DNA from: Escarpia spicata
Taxonomy: Eukaryota; Annelida; Polychaeta; Sabellida; Siboglinidae
Assembly (NCBI GenBank): GCA_963995525.1
Contig: OZ023213.1
Span: 46,127,013 to 46,191,012 of the forward strand
DNA: 64,000 nt
Reading direction: 5' to 3'
Shown here: piece by piece, positions 21,736-34,600 of the stretch
Layout of the letters: each line of letters opens with the position of its first letter
Numbering within the stretch: position 1 is the stretch's first letter
Notes under the pieces: generated by a model
Told to the model about the DNA's origin: nothing
Databases searched by the model: none
Seen by the model: the letters and a program-made list of their open reading frames with translations, nothing else
Program-made: the position numbers and the translations under genes

Positions 21736-23280
21736 TATGGCAATGCTACACAATAAAACAGAGTTATATTTATGATCGCATCTCTAACAACAAGATGGCA
21801 TCACAACGTGTCTTCCAGTTTGCATCGGGAAAACGCAAATCAAATCTTGTTTTCTGATAATGCATACCTATTGCAGTAGATGCGTGAGTGAGTAGGCCAA
21901 TATTGGTAATCTCAGATGTGCACTCACTTTAGATTCTGGATGTCGAATGCTGCACCTGATGAAATTACTCATTTCAGAAATGAGATGCACCAGGTCTAGG
22001 AGGTTGTTATTTGTCAGCACCCCGCCACTGCCAAGCTCTCTGCTCAAGTTTAACTGTCCATCCTCCATAAAGCACTGGGTGATGTGTCGTTACAGCTCCG
22101 GCAGTCGATATGCTCTCGGCATTAACATAACATGGAGGGGTTGGAGCATTTAGTCTTTGCTGCTCTCCCCACTGTAGACGTAACACACACGCAGCTTGAA
22201 TGAACCTGTTTGATGTTCCTGCTACACAACAACCATCCTGCTCCGATATATATAATTCTCTTTCCTCTCACTTTAAAATATCAACTGTCTTTGGATGCTG
22301 CACCTGATTAAGTCAGAAACACCAACCCCGGGAGGTTAGAGCTTATCAGCAATGAGCTAAAGTCCAACTTCACAAAGTGCTATGAGATGTGCCCCCACAC
22401 GTGGAGGGGTCGGAGTTTCTTTTTAGGGACCTGTCGGTCCTCTCATCATTTTCCACACGGCTTTCACAACGATGTACAAAAGGCCTAGACTCATCATATC
22501 TGCTCACACTCAGCTTCAGCGATAAATTCTTTTTGGATCTTCAGTTGCAGAATTGTCATGGGTTCATGTGTTGCTAAAGCCTCAGGCACATGACTTGTGC
22601 TTACTCTATATGTAGGCCTACTTGTTTATATGGTGGAGGTAGTCACAATGGTCATCAATGGCAAAGTGTCTTTCGCCAGTTGACCACTCATTACATGTGC
22701 CCAAGGCCAGCAGCATTATTGCAATATTACCCATTTCACAATTGAAGCATCACACCACAACTGGATACAGTCTTAATTCCAAACGTGCTGCCAACAGTTG
22801 CTACAGAGTATGGACTAGTGCTAAGGGTGAGTGTTGTCTGTTCTTGCCTGTTTTCTGCCAAACACTTGATGATAGTGGCAAATTTTGTGCGCCCACAGCC
22901 ATATTTTGCCGTCACCTTCAATTGCCAAACATTTGTTTAAACAAATGCCTTCCGTGGTTAGACACTAATACGTCATCGGTGACGTTGTCTGGATGATCTG
23001 TGCTATCTGTTTATGATCTCTTCATCACTCTATGGCAGTCATTTGTACTCCTGAATCTAAGGATATGACCAATAAAACTCCATCACCAAGCCTTGATGAT
23101 GTCTGTTATGCTACTTTTTTTCTACATCTTCATGCAGGTTTTTATTTCAAATAGTTTTTGACCAGAACATATGTTGAATTTACTGCAAACATTAAATGTG
23201 GGATGTATTGAGGCTTTGTCCATCAGTTCTTCTTGCCATCTGGATTTATTGAAATACGGCTGACTGTGTGAATTGTGAAT

Positions 23281-23507
23281 TCATGAGACTCATTGGCAGG
23301 CTGACATGTGGATACATAAAGCTCATTGGCAGGCTGACATGTGGATACATGAAGCTCATTGGCAGGCTGACATGTGGATACATGAGGCTCATTGACAGGC
23401 TGACATGTGGATACATGAGGCTCATACATGAAGCTCATTGGCAGGCTGACATGTGGATACATGAAGCTCATTGACAGGCTGACGTGTGGATACATGAGAT
23501 TTATTGG
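23281..23507. repeat. 33-bp minisatellite in R copy II
   Basis: About seven units of the same CATTGGCAGGCTGACATGTG core as in copy I, at the same place relative to M2. Confidence 0.9.
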
Positions 23508-24426
23508 TGACGTTTACTCTAAGCTTTGCATGGACTTGTTCTCAGACATCCCATCACTTAGTTCCTTGACAAGGTCAGCATCTAGCCGACATTTCCTCAA
23601 ACTGAAAGTACACTGTCGACTAGTTTAATGTTGTGGTGTATCAGCAAACCACTAAAACACACATGAAACTATTGTCTGGGGTAGTGGAAATTCCCTCAAA
23701 AATAATACAAAATATAATGATAATGCATAAGTTATTTAACAAAGATATGCATGCAGACGATTTAGAAAATACAGTGAAATGTGTGACTACTTTATTTCTT
23801 TCTTATAAATGGCAGACTGACAGGTGACAGCACATGGCTTATTGCACTGCCGTGATCGGAATCTGTGTCAGACTATTCCATCACTTGGCAGCAGTAAAGT
23901 TGGCCTCACTCCATGCGTTTCGACTGCATGGCCAGATGGCCGCACATTTCAATCCATTCACAGTTGTTGACATTGTAGCGGAACGTACATAAACTTTCCT
24001 GAAAAGTATGTTCACCTCAGACACTGTGACTGTTGTTTTCTCTGTGCTTAGTCAACAATGTAGAAGGACATCAGCGCTTTATATAACAACTTAAGATTAA
24101 AATTGAATTGAAGGTGTTACCAATGGTCATGTTTAGTCTGAGCTTTGTACGGACATGGTCTTAGCTAATCCATCACTCAGTTGTTTCACCAGAAAAGCAT
24201 GTTGCCGTCTTACTTACGGCTTATGGATCCCTTGGGCGCCATGTGTCATACAGGGCTCCACAACAGTCCGCCCTGTCAGCCACCCTCTGTTCCGTTGCTG
24301 GCCAGGATTTCCACCCAAACGTTTGAATCTAAGGATATGACCAATAAAACTCCATCACCTAGCCTTAATGATGTCTGTTATCCTACTTTTTTCTACATCT
24401 TTTAGTACAGGTTTTCTTGTGGATAC

Positions 24427-24921
24427 ATGATGTTCATTGGCAGGCTGACATGTGGTTACATGAGTCTCATTGACAGGCTGACATGTGGATACATAAGGAT
24501 CATTGACAGGCTGACATGTGGATACATCAGGCTCATTGACAGGCTGACATGTGGATACATAAGGATCATTGACAGGGTGATGTGTGGATACATGAGTCTC
24601 ATTGACAGGCTGACATGTGGATACATAAGGATCATTGACAGGCTGACATGTGGATACATGAGTCTCATTGACAGGCTGACATGTGGATACATAAGGATCA
24701 TTGACAGGGTGATGTGTGGATACATCAGGCTCATTGACAGGGTGATGTGTGGATACATGAGTCTCATTGACAGGCTGACATGTGGATACATCAGGCTCAT
24801 TGACAGGCTGACATGTGGATACATAAGGATCATCGACAGGGTGATGTGTGGATACATCAGGCTCATTAACAGGCTGACATGTGGATACATCAGGCTCATT
24901 GACATGCTGACATGTGGATAC
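24427..24921. repeat. 33-bp minisatellite, 15-unit expansion
   Basis: Fifteen 33-bp units with three variants ending CTGACATGTGGATACATGAG, ...ACATAAG or GGTGATGTGTGGATACATC. The variants interleave, pointing to multi-unit duplications. The frame is open on both strands for 150 codons only because 33 is divisible by three. Confidence 0.95.
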
Positions 24922-25335
24922 ATAGATGTATTGGTGACGTTTACTCTAAGCTTTGTATGGACTTGTTCTTTGACAACCCATCACTCAGTTCCTTGACAAG
25001 GTCAGCATCTAGCAGGACATATCCTCAAACTGAAAGTACACTGTTGACTGCCCTGGTGTATCAGCAAACCACTAAAACACACATGAAATTAATGTCTCGG
25101 ATAGTGGAAATTTCCTCAAAAAAATAATAAATATAATGATAATGCATAATTTATGTAACAAAGCTATGCATGCAGACGATTTAGAAGACACAGTGAAATG
25201 TGTGACTACTGTGATTGTTTTCTCTGTGCTTAGTCAACAATGTAGAAGGACATCAGCGCGTTATAAAATTGTTGATAATGGCACTGTTGTCTTGTATAAC
25301 TACTAAAGATTAAAATTGAATTGAAGATGTTACCA

Positions 25336-25431
25336 ATGGTCATGTTTACTCTAAGCTTTGAATGGACATGGTCATGTTTACTCTAAGCTTTGAATGGACA
25401 TGGTCATGTTTACTCTAAGCTTTGAATGGAC
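25336..25431. repeat. 32-bp triplication
   Basis: Three consecutive copies of TGGTCATGTTTACTCTAAGC plus TTTGAATGGACA. Confidence 0.95.
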
Positions 25432-25663
25432 ATGGTCTTAGCTAATCCATCACTCAGTTGTTTCACCAGAATTTCGTTTCCTCAATCGACATGTTTTGTC
25501 GGACTATCAAGCGTGACTAGTCAGCCCGTGCGACAGGAGGTCCTAATTTCCCGCTTCTATTGGTCATGCGTTGAGTGATGATTCAAGGAATGTACAGGGA
25601 TAGCGACGATTATAGTCCATTCATGGAAATCTCGCACTAGTTAGCGAATTTATAGATTTTACA

Positions 25664-28600
25664 TGTCAACATTGCATTCTGAATGGGTCGGATATAACCA
25701 ATATTACATCTTCACATGCATATTCTTGCATTTAAAAAGCTTCTTTGGACAGCTCATGGTGGCGTTTGCATACAGTTGTGTCATTGTGTTTATTGCTGGC
25801 AGATCATGGCACATGAATAAACGTTGAATATGAAAATAACAGAATGTGAGAAGGTTCTCATTTTCTTAAAAGGAGTTCATAATGAACTTCATTGTTTGCA
25901 CGAAATGTTGACATACTTGGTGATACTACGTCTTGGGCACCCATACAGTTCAACTGTGTGATGAAATAATGTCACTTGAAGTTGCAGAATTGGCCTGGAA
26001 GTGACCAGAACTGTAGCATTATACATAACAAACTAGACAACGTGGCCTGTGCCAATTCAAAGTTACATCTGCTACAAAAAATACAAATTGTTATTCACAC
26101 ATATATAATCTTCAACAGTGTCCAGGCCACAGGGTAATTTTTCAGCACTCGAATCAGCGTATTTACAATGTGTCGCAGAACTAGTGACTGTGAAGTTTGA
26201 CATGACATATCATGCATTCATCCTGTTTCCTGAAAGCCCTGCCATAAACGGTATGATAACCTTTTGTTTGTGAATTGAGGATTTTTCCTCAAGAATAGCC
26301 ATATCATATGTCACCAGTTCACCATTGAAGCAGACCTGTCGTTGATAAATACTCTTATAGAGTCAGTTGATTGAATGAGCAGCATCTGTTATACAATTTA
26401 GGCACATTTTCATGTCTCAGGTGTGATTATTTCATTTCGCCCCACTACACTCATTAATATTGTCCTGATGCAAGCCATCTTGTCTGAGATCTTCTCTGTA
26501 AAAGGTGATTCTCAGTGGAACTATCATTACACAACCTTTCGCTAATTCAGCATGCTTCTGGAATGGGTCGGCACCTTCCACATCCATATTATTGCATTTC
26601 AAAAGCTTCTTTGTAGAGCTGAAGGTGGCGTTTACATAGAGTTGTGTCATCGTTTTTACTATTGGCTAATCTTTATGCGTACACTGCGTATGTACTTCTG
26701 CCAGATCATGGCACATGAACAAACATTGAATGAGAATATAACAGAATGTAACAAGGTTCTGATTTTCTTGAAATAAGTTCATAATGAACTTTATTGTTTG
26801 AAATGAAGTCACTTGAACTTGCAGAGTTGGCCTGGAAGTGACCACAACTGTAGCAATATACATGTGTCCCTCTTAATTCTGTATTTCTTGCAATTGGCAG
26901 CTGCAGAATTGTACCGGAATACAGTAAACCATAAAAGGGGGTAGGGAAGTTCAATTCCTGGTGTCATGCATTGGTCTCTATTCATCAAATCTGATCATTT
27001 GCCATGAAAAATAGTCCTGAAGATGAATTATCAGCCGATGCAATTCTGTATTTCACATGGAAAGCCGACCAGAGGTGTTTCCTTAGTTTACTTGGTACAT
27101 CTTCAAGTAGGATTTTCACAAGGTGCGAATAATTGTCATCAGTTGGTGTCAGATGTAGCACACTGGTACTTGTTTTATGAAAATATGTAAATGAATGGTT
27201 GTTAAAAAAAGTATGTATTATTTCATGGACAAATGACATTAATCATTAATGTAATAATATTATGAACATAAAAACAATCTATATTACTTAATTATGACCG
27301 ATTTATGTATTATAATTCATCGGAAATTTGTTATGCATACTTATATGTATAATTATTTATTCACAACATAAAAAGTACTTCCCATCAATGCACTGTCAAC
27401 TTTGAGAAAACGATAAATATTTTCCTTTCGCAAAATATGATGCAAACTGACAGTGTGAGGAGCTACTTTGTGAAATATGTTTTAGATTGTTTATAGATTA
27501 TACAAGTTTAAACATATATGACTGAAAATCGTGTTCTAAAACAGCGAGACCAGTCTCTGATAAATACTCTTGTAGGCTCAGATGATTGAATGAGCAGCAC
27601 CTGTTATACAATCTAGGCACATTCCCATCTTTCTGGTCTGATTATTTCATTACACCGCACTGCACTCATTAATATTGTCCTGATGCAAACCATCTTATCT
27701 GAGGTCTTTTCTATAAAATGTGATTCTCAGTGGAACTATCATTACACAATATTTTGCAAAGTCAACATGCATTGTGAATGGGTCGGATATAACCAATATT
27801 ACATCTTCACATGCATATTCTTGCATTTAAAAAGCTTCTTTGGAGAGCTCATTGTGGCGTTTGTATACAGTTGGGTCATTGTGTTTATTGCTGGCAGATC
27901 ATGGCACATGAATAAACGTTGAATATGAAAATAACAGAATGTGAGAAGGTTCTCATTTTCTTAAAAGGAGTTCATAATGAACTTCATTGTTTGCACGAAA
28001 TGTTGACATACTTGGTGATACTACGTCTTGGGCACCCATACAGTTCAACAGTGTGATGAAATAATGTCACTTGAAGTTGCAGAATTGGCCTGGAAGTGAC
28101 CAGAACTGTAGCATTATACATAACAAACCAGACAACGTGGCCTGTGCCAATTCAAAGTTACATCTGCTACAAAGAATACAAATTGTTATTCACACATATA
28201 TAATCTTCAACAGTGTCCATGCCACAGGGTAATTTTTCAGCACTCGAATCAGCGCATTTACAATGTGTCGCAAAACTAGTGACTGTGAAGTTTGACATGA
28301 CATATGCATTCATCCTGTTTCCTGAAAGCCCTGCCATAAACGGTATGATAACCTTTTGTTTATGAATTGGGGATTTTTCCTCAAGAATAGCCATATCATA
28401 TGTCACCAGTTCACCATTGAAGTAGACCTGTCGTTGGTAAATACTCTTGTAGAGTCAGATGATTGAATGAGCAGCATTTAGGCACATTTTCAAGTCTCTG
28501 GTGTAATTATTTCATTACGCCCCACTGCACTCATTAATATTGTCCTCATGCAAGCCATCTTGTCTGAGATCTTCTCTGTAAAAGGTTATTCTCAGTGGAA

Positions 28601-31600
28601 CTATCATTACACAACCTTTTGCTAATTCAGCATGCTTCTGGAATGGGTCGGCACCTTCCACATCCACATTATTGCATTTCAAAAGCTTCTTTGGAGAGCT
28701 GTAGGTAGCCGTTACATATAGTTGTGTCATCATTTTTACTATTGGTTAATCTTCGTGCGTACGCTGCGTATGTACTTCTGCCAGATCATGGCACATGAAC
28801 AAACATTGAATGTGAATATAACAGAATGTAACAAGGTTCTGATTTTCTTGAAATAAGTTCATAATGAACTTTATTGTTTGAAATGAAGTCACTTGAACTT
28901 GCAGAGTTGGCCTGGAAGTGACCACAACTGTAGCAATATACATGTGTCCCTCTTAATTCTGTATTTCTTGCAATTGGCAGCTGCAGAATTGTACCGGAAT
29001 ACAGTAAACCATAAAAGGGGGTAGGGAAGTTCAATTCCTGGTGTCATGCATTGGTCTCTATTCATCAAATCTGATCATTTGCCATGAAAAATAGTCCTGA
29101 AGATGAATTATCAGCCGATGCAATTCTGTATTTCACATGGAAAGCCGACCAGAGGTGTTTCCTTAGTTTACTTGGTACATCTTCAAGTAGGATTTTCACA
29201 AGGTGCGAATAATTGTCATCAGTTGGTGTCAGATGTAGCACACTGGTACTTGTTTTATGAAAATATGTAAATGAATGGTTGTTAAAAAAAGTATGTATTA
29301 TTTCATGGACAAATGACATTAATCATTAATGTAATAATATTATGAACATAAAAACAATCTATATTACTTAATTATGACCGATTTATGTATTATAATTCAT
29401 CGGAAATTTGTTATGCATACTTATATGTATAATTATTTATTCACAACATAAAAAGTACTTCCCATCAATGCACTGTCAACTTTGAGAAAACGATAAATAT
29501 TTTCCTTTCGCAAAATATGATGCAAACTGACAGTGTGAGGAGCTACTTTGTGAAATATGTTTTAGATTGTTTATAGATTATACAAGTTTAAACATATATG
29601 ACTGAAAATCGTGTTCTAAAACAGCGAGACCAGTCTCTGATAAATACTCTTGTAGGCTCAGATGATTGAATGAGCAGCACCTGTTATACAATCTAGGCAC
29701 ATTCCCATCTTTCTGGTCTGATTATTTCATTACACCGCACTGCACTCATTAATATTGTCCTGATGCAAACCATCTTATCTGAGGTCTTTTCTATAAAATG
29801 TGATTCTCAGTGGAACTATCATTACACAATATTTTGCAAAGTCAACATGCATTGTGAATGGGTCGGATATAACCAATATTACATCTTCACATGCATATTC
29901 TTGCATTTAAAAAGCTTCTTTGGAGAGCTCATTGTGGCGTTTGTATACAGTTGGGTCATTGTGTTTATTGCTGGCAGATCATGGCACATGAATAAACGTT
30001 GAATATGAAAATAACAGAATGTGAGAAGGTTCTCATTTTCTTAAAAGGAGTTCATAATGAACTTCATTGTTTGCACGAAATGTTGACATACTTGGTGATA
30101 CTACGTCTTGGGCACCCATACAGTTCAACTGTGTGATGAAATAATGTCACTTGAAGTTGCAGAATTGGCCTGGAAGTGACCAGAACTGTAGCATTATACA
30201 TAACAAACTAGACAACGTGGCCTGTGCCAATTCAAAGTTACATCTGCTACAAAGAATACAAATTGTTATTCACACATATATAATCTTCAACAGTGTCCAG
30301 GCCACAGGGTAATTTTTCAGCACTCGAATCAGCGTATTTACAATGTGTCGCAGAACTAGTGACTGTGAAGTTTGACATGACATATCATGCATTCATCCTG
30401 TTTCCTGAAAGCCCTGCCTGCCATAAACGGTATGATAACCTTTTGTTTGTGAATTGAGGATTTTTCCTCAAGAATAGCCATATCATATGTCACCAGTTCA
30501 CCATTGAAGCAGACCTGTCATTGATAAATACTCTTATAGAGTCAGTTGATTGAATGAGCAGCATCTGTTATACAATTTAGGCACATTTTCATGTCTCAGG
30601 TGTGATTATTTCATTTCGCCCCACTACATTCATTAATATTGTCCTCATGCAAGCCATCTTCTCTGTAAAAGGTGATTCTCAGTGGAACTATCATTACACA
30701 ACCTTTCGCTAATTCAGCATGCTTCTGGAATGGGTCGGCACCTTCCACATCCATATTATTGCATTTCAAAAGCTTCTTTGGTGAGCTGAAGGTGGCGTTT
30801 ACATAGAGTTGTGTCATCGTTTTTACTATTGGCTAATCTTTATGCGTACACTGCGTATGTACTTCTGCCAGATCATGGCACATGAACAAACATTGAATGA
30901 GAATATAACAGAATGTAACAAGGTTCTGATTTTCTTGAAATAAGTTCATAATGAACTTTATTGTTTGAAATGAAGTCACTTGAACTTGCAGAGTTGGCCT
31001 GGAAGTGACCACAACTGTAGCAATATACATGTGTCCCTCTTAATTCTGTATTTCTTGCAATTGGCAGCTGCAGAATTGTACCGGAATACAGTAAACCATA
31101 AAAGGGGGTAGGGAAGTTCAATTCCTGGTGTCATGCATTGGTCTCTATTCATCAAATCTGATCATTTGCCATGAAAAATAGTCCTGAAGATGAATTATCA
31201 GCCGATGCAATTCTGTATTTCACATGGAAAGCCGACCAGAGGTGTTTCCTTAGTTTACTTGGTACATCTTCAAGTAGGATTTTCACAAGGTGCGAATAAT
31301 TGTGATCAGTTGGTGTCAGATGTAGCACACTGGTACTTGTTTTATGAAAATATGTAAATGAATGGTTGTTAAAAAAAGTATGTATTATTTCATGGAAAAA
31401 TGACATTAATCATTAATGTAATAATATTATGAACATAAAAACTATCTATATTACTTAATTATGACCGATTTATGTATTATAATTCATCGGAACATTTTTA
31501 TGCATACTTATATGTATAATTATTTATTCACAACATAAAAAGTACTTCCCATCAATGCACTGTCAACTTTGAGAAAACGATAAATATTTTCCTTTCGCAA

Positions 31601-34600
31601 AATATGATGCAAACTGACAGTGTGAGGAGCTACTTTGTGAAATATGTTTTAGATTGTTTATAGATTATACAAGTTTAAACATATATGACTGAAAATCGTG
31701 TTCTAAAACAGCGAGACCAGTCTCTGATAAATACTCTTGTAGGCTCAGATGATTGAATGAGCAGCACCTGTTATACAATCTAGGCACATTCCCATCTTTC
31801 TGGTCTGATTATTTCATTACACCGCACTGCACTCATTAATATTGTCCTGATGCAAACCATCTTATCTGAGGTCTTTTCTATAAAATGTGATTCTCAGTGG
31901 AACTATCATTACACAATATTTTGCAAAGTCAACATGCATTGTGAATGGGTCGGATATAACCAATATTACATCTTCACATGCATATTCTTGCATTTAAAAA
32001 GCTTCTTTGGAGAGCTCATTGTGGCGTTTGTATACAGTTGGGTCATTGTGTTTATTGCTGGCAGATCATGGCACATGAATAAACGTTGAATATGAAAATA
32101 ACAGAATGTGAGAAGGTTCTCATTTTCTTAAAAGGAGTTCATAATGAACTTCATTGTTTGCACGAAATGTTGACATACTTGGTGATACTACGTCTTGGGC
32201 ACCCATACAGTTCAACAGTGTGATGAAATAATGTCACTTGAAGTTGCAGAATTGGCCTGGAAGTGACCAGAACTGTAGCATTATACATAACAAACCAGAC
32301 AACGTGGCCTGTGCCAATTCAAAGTTACATCTGCTACAAAGAATACAAATTGTTATTCACACATATATAATCTTCAACAGTGTCCATGCCACAGGGTAAT
32401 TTTTCAGCACTCGAATCAGCGCATTTACAATGTGTCGCAAAACTAGTGACTGTGAAGTTTGACATGACATATGCATTCATCCTGTTTCCTGAAAGCCCTG
32501 CCATAAACGGTATGATAACCTTTTGTTTATGAATTGGGGATTTTTCCTCAAGAATAGCCATATCATATGTCACCAGTTCACCATTGAAGTAGACCTGTCG
32601 TTGGTAAATACTCTTGTAGAGTCAGATGATTGAATGAGCAGCATTTAGGCACATTTTCAAGTCTCTGGTGTAATTATTTCATTACGCCCCACTGCACTCA
32701 TTAATATTGTCCTCATGCAAGCCATCTTGTCTGAGATCTTCTCTGTAAAAGGTTATTCTCAGTGGAACTATCATTACACAACCTTTTGCTAATTCAGCAT
32801 GCTTCTGGAATGGGTCGGCACCTTCCACATCCACATTATTGCATTTCAAAAGCTTCTTTGGAGAGCTGTAGGTAGCCGTTACATATAGTTGTGTCATCAT
32901 TTTTACTATTGGTTAATCTTCGTGCGTACGCTGCGTATGTACTTCTGCCAGATCATGGCACATGAACAAACATTGAATGTGAATATAACAGAATGTAACA
33001 AGGTTCTGATTTTCTTGAAATAAGTTCATAATGAACTTTATTGTTTGAAATGAAGTCACTTGAACTTGCAGAGTTGGCCTGGAAGTGACCACAACTGTAG
33101 CAATATACATGTGTCCCTCTTAATTCTGTATTTCTTGCAATTGGCAGCTGCAGAATTGTACCGGAATACAGTAAACCATAAAAGGGGGTAGGGAAGTTCA
33201 ATTCCTGGTGTCATGCATTGGTCTCTATTCATCAAATCTGATCATTTGCCATGAAAAATAGTCCTGAAGATGAATTATCAGCCGATGCAATTCTGTATTT
33301 CACATGGAAAGCCGACCAGAGGTGTTTCCTTAGTTTACTTGGTACATCTTCAAGTAGGATTTTCACAAGGTGCGAATAATTGTCATCAGTTGGTGTCAGA
33401 TGTAGCACACTGGTACTTGTTTTATGAAAATATGTAAATGAATGGTTGTTAAAAAAAGTATGTATTATTTCATGGACAAATGACATTAATCATTAATGTA
33501 ATAATATTATGAACATAAAAACAATCTATATTACTTAATTATGACCGATTTATGTATTATAATTCATCGGAAATTTGTTATGCATACTTATATGTATAAT
33601 TATTTATTCACAACATAAAAAGTACTTCCCATCAATGCACTGTCAACTTTGAGAAAACGATAAATATTTTCCTTTCGCAAAATATGATGCAAACTGACAG
33701 TGTGAGGAGCTACTTTGTGAAATATGTTTTAGATTGTTTATAGATTATACAAGTTTAAACATATATGACTGAAAATCGTGTTCTAAAACAGCGAGACCAG
33801 TCTCTGATAAATACTCTTGTAGGCTCAGATGATTGAATGAGCAGCACCTGTTATACAATCTAGGCACATTCCCATCTTTCTGGTCTGATTATTTCATTAC
33901 ACCGCACTGCACTCATTAATATTGTCCTGATGCAAACCATCTTATCTGAGGTCTTTTCTATAAAATGTGATTCTCAGTGGAACTATCATTACACAATATT
34001 TTGCAAAGTCAACATGCATTGTGAATGGGTCGGATATAACCAATATTACATCTTCACATGCATATTCTTGCATTTAAAAAGCTTCTTTGGAGAGCTCATT
34101 GTGGCGTTTGTATACAGTTGGGTCATTGTGTTTATTGCTGGCAGATCATGGCACATGAATAAACGTTGAATATGAAAATAACAGAATGTGAGAAGGTTCT
34201 CATTTTCTTAAAAGGAGTTCATAATGAACTTCATTGTTTGCACGAAATGTTGACATACTTGGTGATACTACGTCTTGGGCACCCATACAGTTCAACAGTG
34301 TGATGAAATAATGTCACTTGAAGTTGCAGAATTGGCCTGGAAGTGACCAGAACTGTAGCATTATACATAACAAACCAGACAACGTGGCCTGTGCCAATTC
34401 AAAGTTACATCTGCTACAAAGAATACAAATTGTTATTCACACATATATAATCTTCAACAGTGTCCATGCCACAGGGTAATTTTTCAGCACTCGAATCAGC
34501 GCATTTACAATGTGTCGCAAAACTAGTGACTGTGAAGTTTGACATGACATATGCATTCATCCTGTTTCCTGAAAGCCCTGCCATAAACGGTATGATAACC

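Larger units (their letters stand above)
21736..25663. repeat. Composite repeat R, copy II (rearranged)
   Basis: Starts in module M7, continues through a shortened M8, minisatellite (23281-23507) and M2 (to 24190). It then has an extra M8 fragment, a 15-unit minisatellite (24427-24921), a diverged M2 with a 32-bp triplication (25336-25431) and M3, ending at TATAGATTTTACATG (25663) where the satellite starts. It lacks M4 to M6, hence no YqaJ/THAP piece. Confidence 0.8.

Noticed and set aside
24427..24921. CRISPR-like array
   Set aside because: Units are directly tandem without unique spacers, in a eukaryotic repeat context.
24427..24996. 189-residue plus ORF with MSLIDRLTCGY repeats
   Set aside because: Product of a 33-bp minisatellite that is open on both strands. 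No flanking coding sequence.
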